DNA from: Nothopassalora personata
Taxonomy: Eukaryota; Ascomycota; Dothideomycetes; Mycosphaerellales; Mycosphaerellaceae
Assembly: GCA_033816765.1 (NCBI GenBank)
Contig: CM066288.1
Coordinates: forward strand, 3,286,001-3,350,000
Direction: 5' to 3'
Length of the DNA: 64,000 bases
Both the position numbers and the translations under genes were made by a program. Position 1 is the first letter of the stretch. The number at the start of each line of letters is the position of its first letter. Below the pieces are notes generated by a model. That model was given only the letters and a program-made list of their open reading frames with translations. It made no database searches and was not told the origin of the DNA. Of this stretch, positions 43,853 through 53,760 are shown piece by piece.

Positions 43853-44058
43853 TGTCACGAGGCTACAGTGCGAGAGTGCAGGGGTGTAGTATTAACAAAG
43901 TCGATAGCTAAAGAGAGAAGTAGGTTCTAAGGTCGAGGCCTATACTTAAGGGCCGAGGTGTCGCGGGTCGGCTTCGGGCCGGGCTGAGTCATCCTGGTCA
44001 CGTGCTCTGAGGTCACGTGATCCATCCCAAATCCTTCACTTGCGGAGCGGCCGTGACA
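43853..44058 (-). repeat. 3' LTR of element B
   Basis: 206 bp, TGTCACG to CGTGACA on the plus strand, same as the copy at 50787-50992. Contains two CACGTG boxes (43999-44004, 44014-44019). The last 44 or so codons of pol run into it. Confidence 0.96.
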
Positions 44059-47000
44059 CCACCCCCCCCTCAAAACACCTTCGTCTCGAAGCGTGTGACC
44101 TTGAATCTTCCTTAGTGCATATGCGAAGGCTTCATCATCCTCCATACCATCCGTTTCATCAAGCAGCTCCATCTGAGCGGCCTCGATTGCTTCGTCCGTC
44201 GACGTTGTATCCGTCGTTGCATTAGAAGCAGGCACCGAAACCCCTTCGCTATTGCCCACAGCAACATTAGAAGGCGTGTGGTCACCAACAGGAAGAGCCA
44301 CAGCACCGGTGCCGACAGAGGGCGGTCGTGCTACTGTGGTTACCTGAGGTGCCAGATCCATAATGTGTACATCTGCTTCAGGTCTCATATCGCGCAACGT
44401 TTCATTTGGGATCCAACCAGGTGGCGGATGAAAGTTGACCGGTATGGACTTGGTTGGGTTGTTATGCTTGAAGTCTGCGACTGCCTTCGGTGCATCTTTG
44501 CACACTACGCTCGCGGGCTCCCAAGTAGACTCACTGTCCAAGTAACCTTTCCATTTCACTAGCATGGTAATGCCTCTGCCCTTCGGTTTGGAGTCCAGGA
44601 TACGCTCAACCTCCCAGGTCTTGAACGTGTTGCCGGTCTCGTCCGTGACTTCGATCGGTGGCGGCCTCGCATCATCTTCCGGATCTGCGAGTCTGAGGAG
44701 ATTTGAGTGGAAAGAGTTGTGTACGCGGATCTTATCTGGAAGGGCAACACTGTAAGCATTCTCACCGAGTGCGGTAGTGACAGTCACTGGTCCAAACCAC
44801 TTGACGTCGAGCTTCTTCGCTGGGCGTGATGACTTCCAGTTCTTGGTGTTGATGTAGACATGGTCGCCTGGCTCGTATCGTGGCGGCACCGTGCGGTGCA
44901 TGTTGGCATTATCAGCTTGCAGGGCTTGGTCGTAACGCAAGCATTCATGGAGATGTGCGTGGAGGTCCTTCATTTGCTGGGCGAACCGCTCTGCTCCCTC
45001 AGCGCTCAGACGTTGCTTGGTCGGCATGAGGCGCTTAGGCAGTGTATCGCCGTTAAAGTTACCTGTGCGAGGATTGCGGCCTCGCTCAGCGAAGAAAGGC
45101 GACACACCAGTGGCTTCAGTAGCGTGGTTGTTCTTCGCAAACTCCGCAAGGGGTAGCCACTGCACCCAATCTCCTTGTGCGTAGTCGATAAAGACGCGGA
45201 GATACTTCTCCATTTCCTTGTTAGTGTTCTCAGACTGCCCATCCGTCTCAGGGTGGAAGGCTGTAGACAGCTTGTGGTCTATGCCGACTAGTTCGCAGAA
45301 GCGCTGCCAGAAAGCTGACAGCCACTGGCTCCCTCGATCGGTGACAATGGATAGCGGCGCACCATGCAGGCGGTAGTAGTCTCGCACGAAGACTTCGGCG
45401 ATGTACTCAGCCGTCATCTCCTTGACGGGAATCATGTGACAACCTTTGCCTGTGCGATCCGTGATTGTGAGAGCGTTAGTGTATGTGACGCCATTGCAGT
45501 CGGTGCTCTCTGGCAGTCCCACTACGAAGTCCATAGCAATCTCGTCCCATAACTCAAAAGGAATAGGCAGGGGCTTCAGCAGGCCTGGGTATTGGGTCTG
45601 CGAAGGCTTGGACGAGCGGCATTCGTGGCACTTAAAGACCTTGTTGCGGACGTACTGCGAGAGGCCGGGCCAGATGAAATCGCGCGTAATCAGTTCGAAG
45701 GTCTTTGCTCGACCTGGATGCCCTGCAGAAGGGGTGCTGTGATAGGCCTTGAACACCTCGAAGCGCAGATCCGGAGCATCAGGCACGAACACGTTGTATC
45801 CGCCGTACCTATTCTTCATGTAGATCAGGCCGCCTATAGCGACTGCGTCGCTGTCGTCCATACGGTGACGACGTAGCAGTCCACAAGGTTCTCCGGCATC
45901 CAGCTCTCGTAGGGCCTGTTGCATTTCTGGTGCACCATAAGCAGTGCGAATTTCTGTCATAAGGTCATTGCCTTCGGGGCGGATCTTCATAGGTGAAATG
46001 TTGAGAAACCTGTGCTCGGGCAGCAGGGTTTGCTCTTGATGTTGTCGGCGCGGGTCCTCATCGCTGGCAGGCACATCTTGCGGTCGACGAGTCAGCGTGT
46101 CAGGCTTGATGTTGGTCTTGCCAGGGATGTAGACGATCTTGAAGTAGAACTGTGACAAGAACTCGGACCAGCGGGCCTGTCTGCGGTTGAGCACTTTCGT
46201 GCTTGTGAACCATTCGAGATTCTTGTGATCTGAATACACGAGAATAGGCTTGCCACTCTCATCAGTGAGGTTCTCGAAGTCGGTATCCTCGCTATCCCCG
46301 TCGATGTCCCCTGAAATTAGCTCAGGCTTCCATTCTTCAAAGGCTTTGACAATGGCAAGGAGCTCCTTGTCGTAGATGTCGTAGTTGCACTCCTGGGGTG
46401 ACATCTTCTTAGACATGAATGCGACAGGACGCCATACGCCATCCTCACCCTTCTGTGACAGGACTGCTGCAGTGACGAAATCTGAGGCATCAGTTTCGAG
46501 CTTAGTTTCGCGTCCTGGCACGAAGTGAGCGAGCACTATGTCCTCTTCAGCAAACGCCTGCTTCATGCAGTCGAAGGCTGTTTGGCAGGTGTCATCCCAC
46601 AGCCATGGCACATCTTTCTTTGTCAACTGTGTCATGGGATAAGCGATGCCTGAATAGTTGCGAATGAACCTGCGGTAGAAGTTGCAGAAGCCTAGGAATG
46701 ACAGGATATCGGTTGGGTTGCGTGGCGTCTCCCACTCTTGGATGGCTACAATCTTCTCCTTGTCCATCTTAATACCCTCGGCTCCAATGACCAGTCCGAG
46801 GTATTTGGTCTCCTGAACGTGGAACTCGCACTTGTCGATATCGAGCTGGAGACCAGCTGCCTGAAGCTTGGCCATCACCTTGTCCACGTGCACGATGTGT
46901 TCTTCCAGAGTATCGCTGAAGATCAGGGCATCGTCGAGGTACGCCGAGGTAAAGTCGTCAAGGTATTCTCGAAGGGCGTCGTTGATGTATGACTGAAAGG

Positions 47001-48513
47001 TCCCAGGGGCGTTGCAGAGTCCAAACGGCATTACTAAGCATTCAAACTGACCATATCGCGTTGTGAAGGCAGTTTTCCATTCATCCCCTTCAGCGATGCG
47101 TAGTCGATTGAACGCCGCGATGACATCCAGTTTTGTGAAGTACTTCTTGCCACTGATCCGATTGAGGGTATCTTGGATGAGTGGAATGGGGTACCTGGAC
47201 TTGACTGTGATCGCGTTCAGAGCGCGATAATCAATGCACACGCGCAGGCCGCCTCCTGGCTTCCTCACGATGATGACTGGTGACGCTGCTGGTGAGTTGC
47301 TGCGCTGGATGTTGCCTTTCTCAAGCTGGTCATCCACCCACGCTTTCACCACTTCAGACTCCCTGTTGGAGATAGGGTACGGCCTCTTGAAAGGTGGCCT
47401 AGCGTCCTTCTTCAGCTTGATCTCATGGTCTAGGCCAGGCCTGTGCGGAGGCAGTTTGCTGGATTCTTTCTTGGAGAAGAGGTCCTTTCTGTGCTGATAG
47501 TGTGCTGGCAACTTTGTTATATCAGCCTCCTTCTCCTTGCGATGCAGTTTCTCCATGAAGACATCATAATCTGCTGCGCTCATGGCGTAGACTTCCGCTT
47601 GGTGTTCCTGCCGGCGGCGTAGCGTCCTGCGGTAGTCGTCTTCGACATACATAGCGCATGCAAAGGCGGCATTGCCGCCCATGACTTTCCGTGCTGTCAT
47701 AGCATGCAGACCCAATGCCTGAGCGGTGACTGGATCTGCTGCGCTCTTCGACGCGTGCGTTTCGCGTGGGTTGACCCACATGGTGTGCACTTCCGCGCCT
47801 CTTGTGCGGCACAGCTTTTGCAACTCGTAGAGGCTGGTTTGCTCAATGTCAACTGGGTCGTGCTTGCGTCCGCGCTCGACTCGTTCGGCGCCGACTTCGA
47901 CAGGTGAGGAGGCCGATATGTCACTGATGTCTGGCCGCTCAAGGCTGTCGTAGTCGGGGTCCGGCGTCGGAGGTGGTTCGGAGGCAGGGAGCACGACTGG
48001 CAGGTTGACGTTCTTGTAAAGTGAATGCCCTTGGCATCCGTCGTCGCTGAAGGTGAGCACGCTTCGTTTCCAGTCCTTGTGTGGGCTGTGCTTTGCATGC
48101 CACCCAAGGCCAAGGACGATGTCGTAGCAGGTGTCGGTTACCAAGCATTTGACGACTTCGATATGGCCTTGGAGGTTCAACTCGATATTCGTGGCTTTGG
48201 TGATGATAGTAGGTGCTTGAGAGCCATCACCCAGGCCCAGTGTGAAGGGTTCGATATCATACAAGGGAAATTTGTGTTTGTGCGCGTAGGAAGTGTTCAC
48301 GAGTTCAGAATTGGCACCATCATCAAGAAAAGTATATGCATGTATTCCATTTGCCCTACCCTCCACCACAAAGTGATGTGAGACTTCGGGTCCTTTATCT
48401 ACTTCTATGGAGGAGGGCGTGTTCGTTCGGGCTTGCAAGGAAAATGCCTGTACTGTTCTCATTTCGTGATGTTCATGTTCGTGTGGGGGATGGTGTTCGT
48501 GCTGATGTGACAC
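43927..48513 (-). CDS. Element B pol polyprotein (protease, RT, RNase H, integrase, chromodomain)
   Basis: The open frame has 1528 codons from a GTG; the first ATG (MRTVQAF) is at 48462. The frame is -1 to gag and is already open upstream of the gag stop, so expression by frameshifting or re-initiation is likely. Domains: retropepsin with FLDDGANSEL (Asp-Asp-Gly in place of Asp-Thr/Ser-Gly); RT with KPGGGLRVCIDYRALN and YLDDALIF (about residue 530); RNase H with LETDASDF; integrase HHCC zinc region (HPGRAKTFEL... CHECRSSKP), then AMDFVVG, VTDRGSQW and the final Glu in ENTNKEME. Near residues 1300-1350 comes a chromodomain (WEVERILDSK, LVKWKGY, STWEPAS) with the aromatic cage intact. The C-terminal tail crosses the polypurine tract and enters the LTR. 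Confidence 0.95.
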   Translation of the reverse strand: MSHQHEHHPPHEHEHHEMRTVQAFSLQARTNTPSSIEVDKGPEVSHHFVVEGRANGIHAYTFLDDGANSELVNTSYAHKHKFPLYDIEPFTLGLGDGSQAPTIITKATNIELNLQGHIEVVKCLVTDTCYDIVLGLGWHAKHSPHKDWKRSVLTFSDDGCQGHSLYKNVNLPVVLPASEPPPTPDPDYDSLERPDISDISASSPVEVGAERVERGRKHDPVDIEQTSLYELQKLCRTRGAEVHTMWVNPRETHASKSAADPVTAQALGLHAMTARKVMGGNAAFACAMYVEDDYRRTLRRRQEHQAEVYAMSAADYDVFMEKLHRKEKEADITKLPAHYQHRKDLFSKKESSKLPPHRPGLDHEIKLKKDARPPFKRPYPISNRESEVVKAWVDDQLEKGNIQRSNSPAASPVIIVRKPGGGLRVCIDYRALNAITVKSRYPIPLIQDTLNRISGKKYFTKLDVIAAFNRLRIAEGDEWKTAFTTRYGQFECLVMPFGLCNAPGTFQSYINDALREYLDDFTSAYLDDALIFSDTLEEHIVHVDKVMAKLQAAGLQLDIDKCEFHVQETKYLGLVIGAEGIKMDKEKIVAIQEWETPRNPTDILSFLGFCNFYRRFIRNYSGIAYPMTQLTKKDVPWLWDDTCQTAFDCMKQAFAEEDIVLAHFVPGRETKLETDASDFVTAAVLSQKGEDGVWRPVAFMSKKMSPQECNYDIYDKELLAIVKAFEEWKPELISGDIDGDSEDTDFENLTDESGKPILVYSDHKNLEWFTSTKVLNRRQARWSEFLSQFYFKIVYIPGKTNIKPDTLTRRPQDVPASDEDPRRQHQEQTLLPEHRFLNISPMKIRPEGNDLMTEIRTAYGAPEMQQALRELDAGEPCGLLRRHRMDDSDAVAIGGLIYMKNRYGGYNVFVPDAPDLRFEVFKAYHSTPSAGHPGRAKTFELITRDFIWPGLSQYVRNKVFKCHECRSSKPSQTQYPGLLKPLPIPFELWDEIAMDFVVGLPESTDCNGVTYTNALTITDRTGKGCHMIPVKEMTAEYIAEVFVRDYYRLHGAPLSIVTDRGSQWLSAFWQRFCELVGIDHKLSTAFHPETDGQSENTNKEMEKYLRVFIDYAQGDWVQWLPLAEFAKNNHATEATGVSPFFAERGRNPRTGNFNGDTLPKRLMPTKQRLSAEGAERFAQQMKDLHAHLHECLRYDQALQADNANMHRTVPPRYEPGDHVYINTKNWKSSRPAKKLDVKWFGPVTVTTALGENAYSVALPDKIRVHNSFHSNLLRLADPEDDARPPPIEVTDETGNTFKTWEVERILDSKPKGRGITMLVKWKGYLDSESTWEPASVVCKDAPKAVADFKHNNPTKSIPVNFHPPPGWIPNETLRDMRPEADVHIMDLAPQVTTVARPPSVGTGAVALPVGDHTPSNVAVGNSEGVSVPASNATTDTTSTDEAIEAAQMELLDETDGMEDDEAFAYALRKIQGHTLRDEGVLRGGWCHGRSASEGFGMDHVTSEHVTRMTQPGPKPTRDTSALKYRPRP
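44059..44076 (-). promoter_or_regulatory. Polypurine tract of element B
   Basis: In transcription sense TTTTGAGGGGGGGGTGG directly abuts the 3' LTR; the primer for plus-strand synthesis. The core GAGGGGGGGGT is identical to that of element C. Confidence 0.85.
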
Positions 48514-48554
48514 TTCCTGTGTCGGACCATCATCTGTTGCGCTCAGAAGATGGC

Positions 48555-50627
48555 CTAGGCGTTTTCCGCCGGTGGTGCTGCAGCAGCAGTCATGCCGTTG
48601 TTAGCAGTTTTGCGCTTGGGTCGCTCGTACGGGTCGAGTGGACAGCCGGCAGCTCCAGACGCGTGTCCGGTGCCGCGGCAGCGTAGGCAACCACCACTCG
48701 CGATGATCTGGGTACGCTGATCCTGAGTGAGTGGTGCGAGGTTCTTGTATTGCTCAGGTCGGTCCTTCCATGGAAGCAACGCCTGGTTGGTGTGTGGGGA
48801 GCGACCGAGTGGTGCATTCACATCAGCAGGGATTGCTGGCGGTGTCACCTGGCCGACAGTTGGCGGAGTTGCACCTGGTGCGGCGCCCGAGGGCTTGCCA
48901 GGTGGCTTCTTGTTGTCCTTGTTGTCGTTGACCTTTCGTGGCAGGTCGATATCAAGCTGAGCCATCTCACTCTCCAGTCGGTAGCACTGTGCCGCCAGAC
49001 TCTCGGCGGTCTTAAACTCTGGCAGTCCTACCAGGCGGTTGCGGTATTTGAAGCTAAGCTTCTTCTTGAGTTCCTGTGCCTCTTGCTTACGGCTCGTAGC
49101 AGGTGGTAGGCGCGCGCGCTCCTTCTGATACTTCGCGTAGAATACGGAGAACTTGTCTGAGTCGTTCATCTTGAGTGCGTCCATGTTGTTGCGAGCCGTT
49201 CCTTCTGGGTCGTAGTCGCCGAAGTTCTTGTTGAGGAATTTGAGTGCTTTGCGTACAGACGTGAACTGCTTGCTAGTGGTCTGTCTGCCGAAGACGATCT
49301 TCTGAGGGATGTGGTTTCGCAACATCTGCTGTGCTAGACCAGTGGTGCACTCCTGCAGGAAGCGCAAGGCGGACGGAACGTCCTTGAAGACGGATACAGA
49401 GAACTTGTTACCCACCTGGATTGTCCATTCATCCAGGCTTGGTGAGTCCTTGCCGTAGTTTTCTCCTGAGAACTTGGGCTTAGGCATGTCGACACGGCTA
49501 TTTGTCTTGAAGTCTTCTGTCATGGTGGGATCGTAACGCACGACATCGACTGAGTCGAGGGGAATGACTTCGAAGTCCTCGTCTTCACCCTTCTTCTTGC
49601 TCTTGCCCTTGCTCTTGCTCTTGCGCTGAGGGCGTGCGTCGTAGTCGGATTCTGAGTCGGAGTCGGAGTCGGAGGAAGATGAATCGGATGAGTCGGAGTC
49701 GTAAGGATTGCTGCGCTCCTTGCGCTCCTTGCTAGGTGCAGACTCCTTTTCAGCCTCCTCAGTAGGCTTCTCAGGATTGTCGGCAGGCTTGTCGCCGCGG
49801 CGACGTCGAGACAAAGAGAGTTCACGGGCGGAGCGTTCCTTGGGCTTCTCAGCAGGACGACCGCGCTTGGCGTCCTCAAGGTCCTGCTTGAGTTTCTGAA
49901 TGGTTTGTTGAAGACCTGCTATATCGGTAGCGGTAGGTGCGGTGTCGTCAGGAACTAGAGAGTCTAGTTCCTTGACTTTGTCCTTAAGCGCGTCGACCTC
50001 TTTCTCAGCAGCCTTAGTGTTGTTATACCAGGTGTCGGCTTCCTGCCTCAACTCGTGTTCAGATTTCGCAGTGTGCTGAAGTTCTGTGAAGACCTCCTCG
50101 AACTTCTTCTTGTTCAGCTCATTGGCATCGAACAGCGCCGCCCCATCCAGGATGGCTTGGCGGTGATCGGCCTCGAGCTTACGAAGTGCGTACGAGATGG
50201 CTTGTGGTTGGCTCTTGACGTGTTCGTGAAGCTGGGTCGCATCGAGTGACTGCAGCTGTTCGAGTGGGATGCGGTAGGTGCCCGAGCGACCTTGTGTGTC
50301 TGTCCAATCAACGGCAAAGTCCTTTCGTGAGGTATCCTTCGTGCCGTCGTCGTTCATGTGGCTATCAACATCACTCTCGTGTATCAATGCTGCGAGGTTG
50401 AATGTGTCTGGGATTTGTGATGCCTCTTCCTCCTCATCCTCGGGAAGTTCATCGAGAATCGCTCGTTCCTGTTCGGCGTATTTGGTGTAGGGATCTATCG
50501 CAACGGAGTCATCGGACTGGGTGTGCTGATCGGATCGCGTGAAGAGTTCTGAGTTTCGAGTCAGTCGCGAACGGCGCTCGACACGTTGAGTATCGGCGCC
50601 GCCGCCAGGTTGATTTAGTCTGGCCAT
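48555..50627 (-). CDS. Element B gag
   Basis: 690 residues from ATG 50627. It has an acidic and Ser-rich N-terminal half with coiled-coil-like stretches (ADTWYNNTKAAEKEVDALKD), and a Lys/Arg/Ser/Asp-rich region (DSDSSDSSSSDSDSDS). The retrotransposon capsid region carries PKPKFSGENYGKDSPSLDEW and KFSVFYAKYQKERARLPP. It ends with a knuckle CLRCRGTGHASGAAGC, spaced C-x2-C-x4-H-x6-C rather than the usual x4. The stop TAG lies 40 bp before the GTG that opens the pol ORF. Gag forms the virus-like particle in which reverse transcription occurs. Confidence 0.93.
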   Translation of the reverse strand: MARLNQPGGGADTQRVERRSRLTRNSELFTRSDQHTQSDDSVAIDPYTKYAEQERAILDELPEDEEEEASQIPDTFNLAALIHESDVDSHMNDDGTKDTSRKDFAVDWTDTQGRSGTYRIPLEQLQSLDATQLHEHVKSQPQAISYALRKLEADHRQAILDGAALFDANELNKKKFEEVFTELQHTAKSEHELRQEADTWYNNTKAAEKEVDALKDKVKELDSLVPDDTAPTATDIAGLQQTIQKLKQDLEDAKRGRPAEKPKERSARELSLSRRRRGDKPADNPEKPTEEAEKESAPSKERKERSNPYDSDSSDSSSSDSDSDSESDYDARPQRKSKSKGKSKKKGEDEDFEVIPLDSVDVVRYDPTMTEDFKTNSRVDMPKPKFSGENYGKDSPSLDEWTIQVGNKFSVSVFKDVPSALRFLQECTTGLAQQMLRNHIPQKIVFGRQTTSKQFTSVRKALKFLNKNFGDYDPEGTARNNMDALKMNDSDKFSVFYAKYQKERARLPPATSRKQEAQELKKKLSFKYRNRLVGLPEFKTAESLAAQCYRLESEMAQLDIDLPRKVNDNKDNKKPPGKPSGAAPGATPPTVGQVTPPAIPADVNAPLGRSPHTNQALLPWKDRPEQYKNLAPLTQDQRTQIIASGGCLRCRGTGHASGAAGCPLDPYERPKRKTANNGMTAAAAPPAENA

Positions 50628-50775
50628 GCTGGCCGACGTGCGCCTTTCTGGCGACTCGGGGAAAGAGAGAGCACTGCGCTATCTTTGCGCTAGTGCGAGT
50701 CGGGGATTTCGAGGAGTCGCGATGTCGCGATTTTTGAGCTGAGCGGCGCTGAATGTGGCAGCGTCCTTGTTGGCG

Positions 50776-50784
50776 AGCTATCGA
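50776..50784 (-). promoter_or_regulatory. Putative self-priming primer-binding site of element B
   Basis: In transcription sense TCGATAGCT starts 2 nt after the 5' LTR and is the exact 9-nt complement of AGCTATCGA inside the LTR (50835-50843). No TGG-type tRNA primer site is seen at the usual position. Confidence 0.65.
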
Positions 50785-50786
50785 AG

Positions 50787-50992
50787 TGTCACGAGGCTAC
50801 AGTGCGAGAGTGCAGGGGTGTAGTATTAACAAAGTCGATAGCTAAAGAGAGAAGTAGGTTCTAAGGTCGAGGCCTATACTTAAGGGCCGAGGTGTCGCGG
50901 GTCGGCTTCGGGCCGGGCTGAGTCATCCTGGTCACGTGCTCTGAGGTCACGTGATCCATCCCAAATCCTTCACTTGCGGAGCGGCCGTGACA
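50787..50992 (-). repeat. 5' LTR of element B
   Basis: 206 bp. In transcription sense: two CACGTG boxes (50948-50953 and 50933-50938) in U3, a TATA-like GTATAG (50874-50879), then AGCTATCGA (50843 down to 50835) about 36 bp later, the likely start of R, and a short U5. Confidence 0.96.
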
Positions 50993-50997
50993 TTACG

Positions 50998-52135
50998 AAG
51001 CTATTGATAGACCTACTAAAGGGATGTAAGAATAGTAAGAAGTAAGGGCCTCTTATATAGTCCGCTTACGAGGAGTAAGCGTTCTAACGGCTAAAAGCTA
51101 GGTTCCTCGGAGTACCTATCCTAAGGTACTTCGATCCTTCGTTACGTACGAGGGTTAAGACGGATGCCTTAGGTTTTGCGATTATAGGCATTATCTCTTA
51201 GCTATTTAGGACTAAGTAGCATCTAATTGCCTTCTATTCTCGTAAGATAATACCTACCGAGTGCAATTATAAGACCTATAACTAAGAGCTACTAGTAGTA
51301 GTAGAGGCATTTAAGTATTAGCAACCGTACCTCGAAGACGCATTGTATACGGTTTAGGTACTAGTCGACTATACGAACCTATAGGGTTTTATAATAGTAA
51401 AGTAGCTAAACGGGAGGTAAGCTCGATAGGCGACGTTTCTATAATCTTTCGACTTCGTAGTAGAACATAGGTTAGGGAAGAGTAACCTAGCCGATACGCT
51501 ATCGCGACGTAGTAACTACGTACGCGTAGCGTAGTAGACGTCGAACTTACTTCCTACGCTATAAAGTAAGCTATCTTTCTAGAAGGAATCCCTATTAAGA
51601 GAGGACGAGCCTATAGTAAGGCGCGTAACCGCTACCTACGAGAAGATATAGGATAAGGCGACGATAATAGCAGTAGTAGCCTACGAGCCGTAGGGGACCC
51701 GATCGCTACTAGTAAGAGTATACGCTATAATAATATAGGGCGGCCTAGGTAAACTACTTACCCTACTAATAAAAATCGTATAGGGGAGAGACGATAGGTA
51801 CGTCGTATACTTATCGTAGGCGCCTAGCGAAGGGGACGCTAAGGACTAGTATATAAAAGACGGGTTAGTCTATCGCGGGAACGCGATTATAGTACCTAAA
51901 GACTATATAGTAAGAGTATAGCTACTCTATATGCATTATAACGACCTACTAGTAGGGCACTTTAGTAAGGTAAAGACTAAAGAGCTACTACGACGTCATT
52001 ACTAGTAGGAATTACTAAGTAAGGATGTAAGGGAGTATATTAGAAACTATAGGGCTTATTAGACCTCGAAGGCGAGGCGCTATCGTGTTACGGTTCTAAT
52101 CTAGGGCTGAAGGAAGCTAACTAATTAGACCTCTA
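50998..52135 (+). pseudogene. RNase H and integrase N-terminal part of element A pol, 3' of element B
   Basis: Continues the frame broken by element B. RFLGVPILRYFDPSLR, KTDALGFAIIGIIS (RNase H), HRLGKSNLADTLSRR and the zinc region VGHFSKVKTKELLRRHY are readable between TAG codons. The text ends where integrase should reach its catalytic domain. Confidence 0.8.
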
Positions 52136-52140
52136 CAATT

Positions 52141-52490
52141 AGTAGGCGCTTCCGCCCGAGAAGTGCTCTCTCACCCGTAGGAATAAAACTAAGGAACCGA
52201 GAGAGCAACTAAAGTGATCTCCTTAATCTCGTTAATCTCGGTAATCTCGAGAGAGCATAGAGAGCATAGAGAGCACGGAGAGCAAACGCTCTATCTCCTT
52301 TATATTTAGGAACGCTAAGAAACCCTTATGGTTCCGATGCGTTCAACTTATGTTACTATCTCACTAATTGGAATACAACTCTTATTCCTATTATTCATCT
52401 TTGCTTAGCTTACTTTAGCCTCTCTAAAGAATAATACCGCCACGTGACTTAACTTATCTCTCTTTTAAGACTAGCCCTAGAACGAGATAA
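52141..52490 (+). repeat. Probable 5' LTR of element D with inverted and tandem repeats
   Basis: Non-coding. It holds a 9-bp inverted repeat TGCTCTCTC/GAGAGAGCA with a loop of about 26 nt (near 52163-52207), then a tandem array of AGAGCAT-like units at 52249-52292, and ends in AATAACA. Confidence 0.5.
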
Positions 52491-52639
52491 TAACACTTTA
52501 AACGCCCTTAGGATAAGCGCTACTTAAGCAGCTAGTAGGGGAACACCCGCCCCTAGCGAAGTAGGAAGCATCCGCCGTACGCTACTACAATAGACTACTA
52601 CTACGAAGGACGATAAGTCTAATGACGATAACGAGCCTA

Positions 52640-53760
52640 CCCTAAGGAAGAACGACGTTAAGGCTACTAAGCTAGACCTCTTCTATAGAGATAGGGCTAA
52701 GTTCGACGACTATATCAATTAGATAGATATGTATCTTATGTTTAACCTAGTCGATGCCGATAAAAGAACTATCTTCGCCATTACGTACCTTCGCGGAAGT
52801 GCGTAGAACTAGATTAAACCTTACCTTAAGGAATACCTTAAAGGTATAGGACGATTAGACCCTACCGGAATGTTTAGGAGCTACACCCTTTTTAAAGAAA
52901 AGATAAAGTTAATCTTTAGAACCTCGAACGAAGTCTAATAGGCTATACGAATCATTCAACACCTAAAATAGAAGACGTCTACTTTAGAGTATGCCGCCAA
53001 ATTCGAGGAATACGGACAAATCACCGGATAGGACTAGACGGCGTTAATAACTATATTCCGACGTGGACTTAAAGACTCCGTTAAGGACGAGTTAATAAGA
53101 CACGGGGGACGGATTACTAACCTCGAAGAGCTAATAAAGGCGTCGATTAACATCGATAACTAGCTCTAGGAACGATACTAGGAGAAGAAATACGACTCTA
53201 AAGTAGGAGGAATAGTAGGATACGCTCCGGACCGTAGACCCTTAGGAGGATACGTTACGAAGGGAGAATTCTCACGATAAAGCTAGCCCTACTATAGACT
53301 ACAGCTAATAGAACTAGACGTTACCTAACGAGGACGGAGGATCGATAAGAGTAGGGGCTACGGAAAGAAGCCCTTTAAAGGAAAAGGAAAACTTACATAT
53401 TATGCCTATAGTAAAGAAGGCTATATAGCACGGGATTGCCGCGGTAAGAATATAGTGCGCCGCGAGCAGTTTAATATAATGCAACCCCGAACTAGTAAAT
53501 CTAAGAGTAGCGTTAGATCTCGGGGAGATACCGACTATACTCGGAGAGTAGGGGAGAGAGCTAACTATAGAAGCACGACGCCTCTCCTAGACCCCTTAGA
53601 AGAACGAGGAGGATACTATAGGCAGCAAATGGTAGTCATTCCATTTAATGCGAAGAACCAACTACGACAGTTTAATATAATAACACGAAGAGTCGACTAC
53701 GAGATCGAATCCGAGTCTCGAAATAGTTATAGAAGCCTTTATTAGCGATTCTGTTACTAA
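52640..53760 (+). pseudogene. gag of element D (RIP-inactivated)
   Basis: Capsid-like text LVDADKRTIFAITYLRGSA and LIFRTSNEV, with TAG at former Trp/Gln codons. The zinc knuckle at 53398-53439 reads YYAYSKEGYIARDC: three of its four metal ligands have become Tyr. A 96-codon open piece (53455-53745) is only the least damaged part. Confidence 0.75.

Larger units (their letters stand above)
43853..50992 (-). mobile_element. Element B: intact chromodomain Ty3/gypsy retrotransposon (chromovirus)
   Basis: 7140 bp in minus orientation, flanked by the 5-bp duplication ttacg (43848-43852 and 50993-50997). The two 206-bp LTRs look identical base for base. Gag and pol are open. There is no RIP. It interrupts the pol of element A. 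Order in transcription sense: LTR, primer site, gag, pol (protease, RT, RNase H, integrase, chromodomain), polypurine tract, LTR. Confidence 0.96.
40846..52140 (+). mobile_element. Element A: RIP-mutated Ty3/gypsy LTR retrotransposon, interrupted and truncated
   Basis: Plus orientation. A 5' LTR, gag, protease, RT, RNase H and the zinc-binding part of integrase can be followed through many in-frame TAG and TAA codons. It is split by a solo LTR at 42914 and by element B at 43853-50992. Element D enters in the integrase near 52.14 kb, so the catalytic integrase core and 3' LTR of A, if still present, lie beyond the window. Confidence 0.85.

Noticed and set aside
53455..53745. 96-codon ORF in element D
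   Set aside because: A chance open piece of RIP-mutated gag, not an independent gene.
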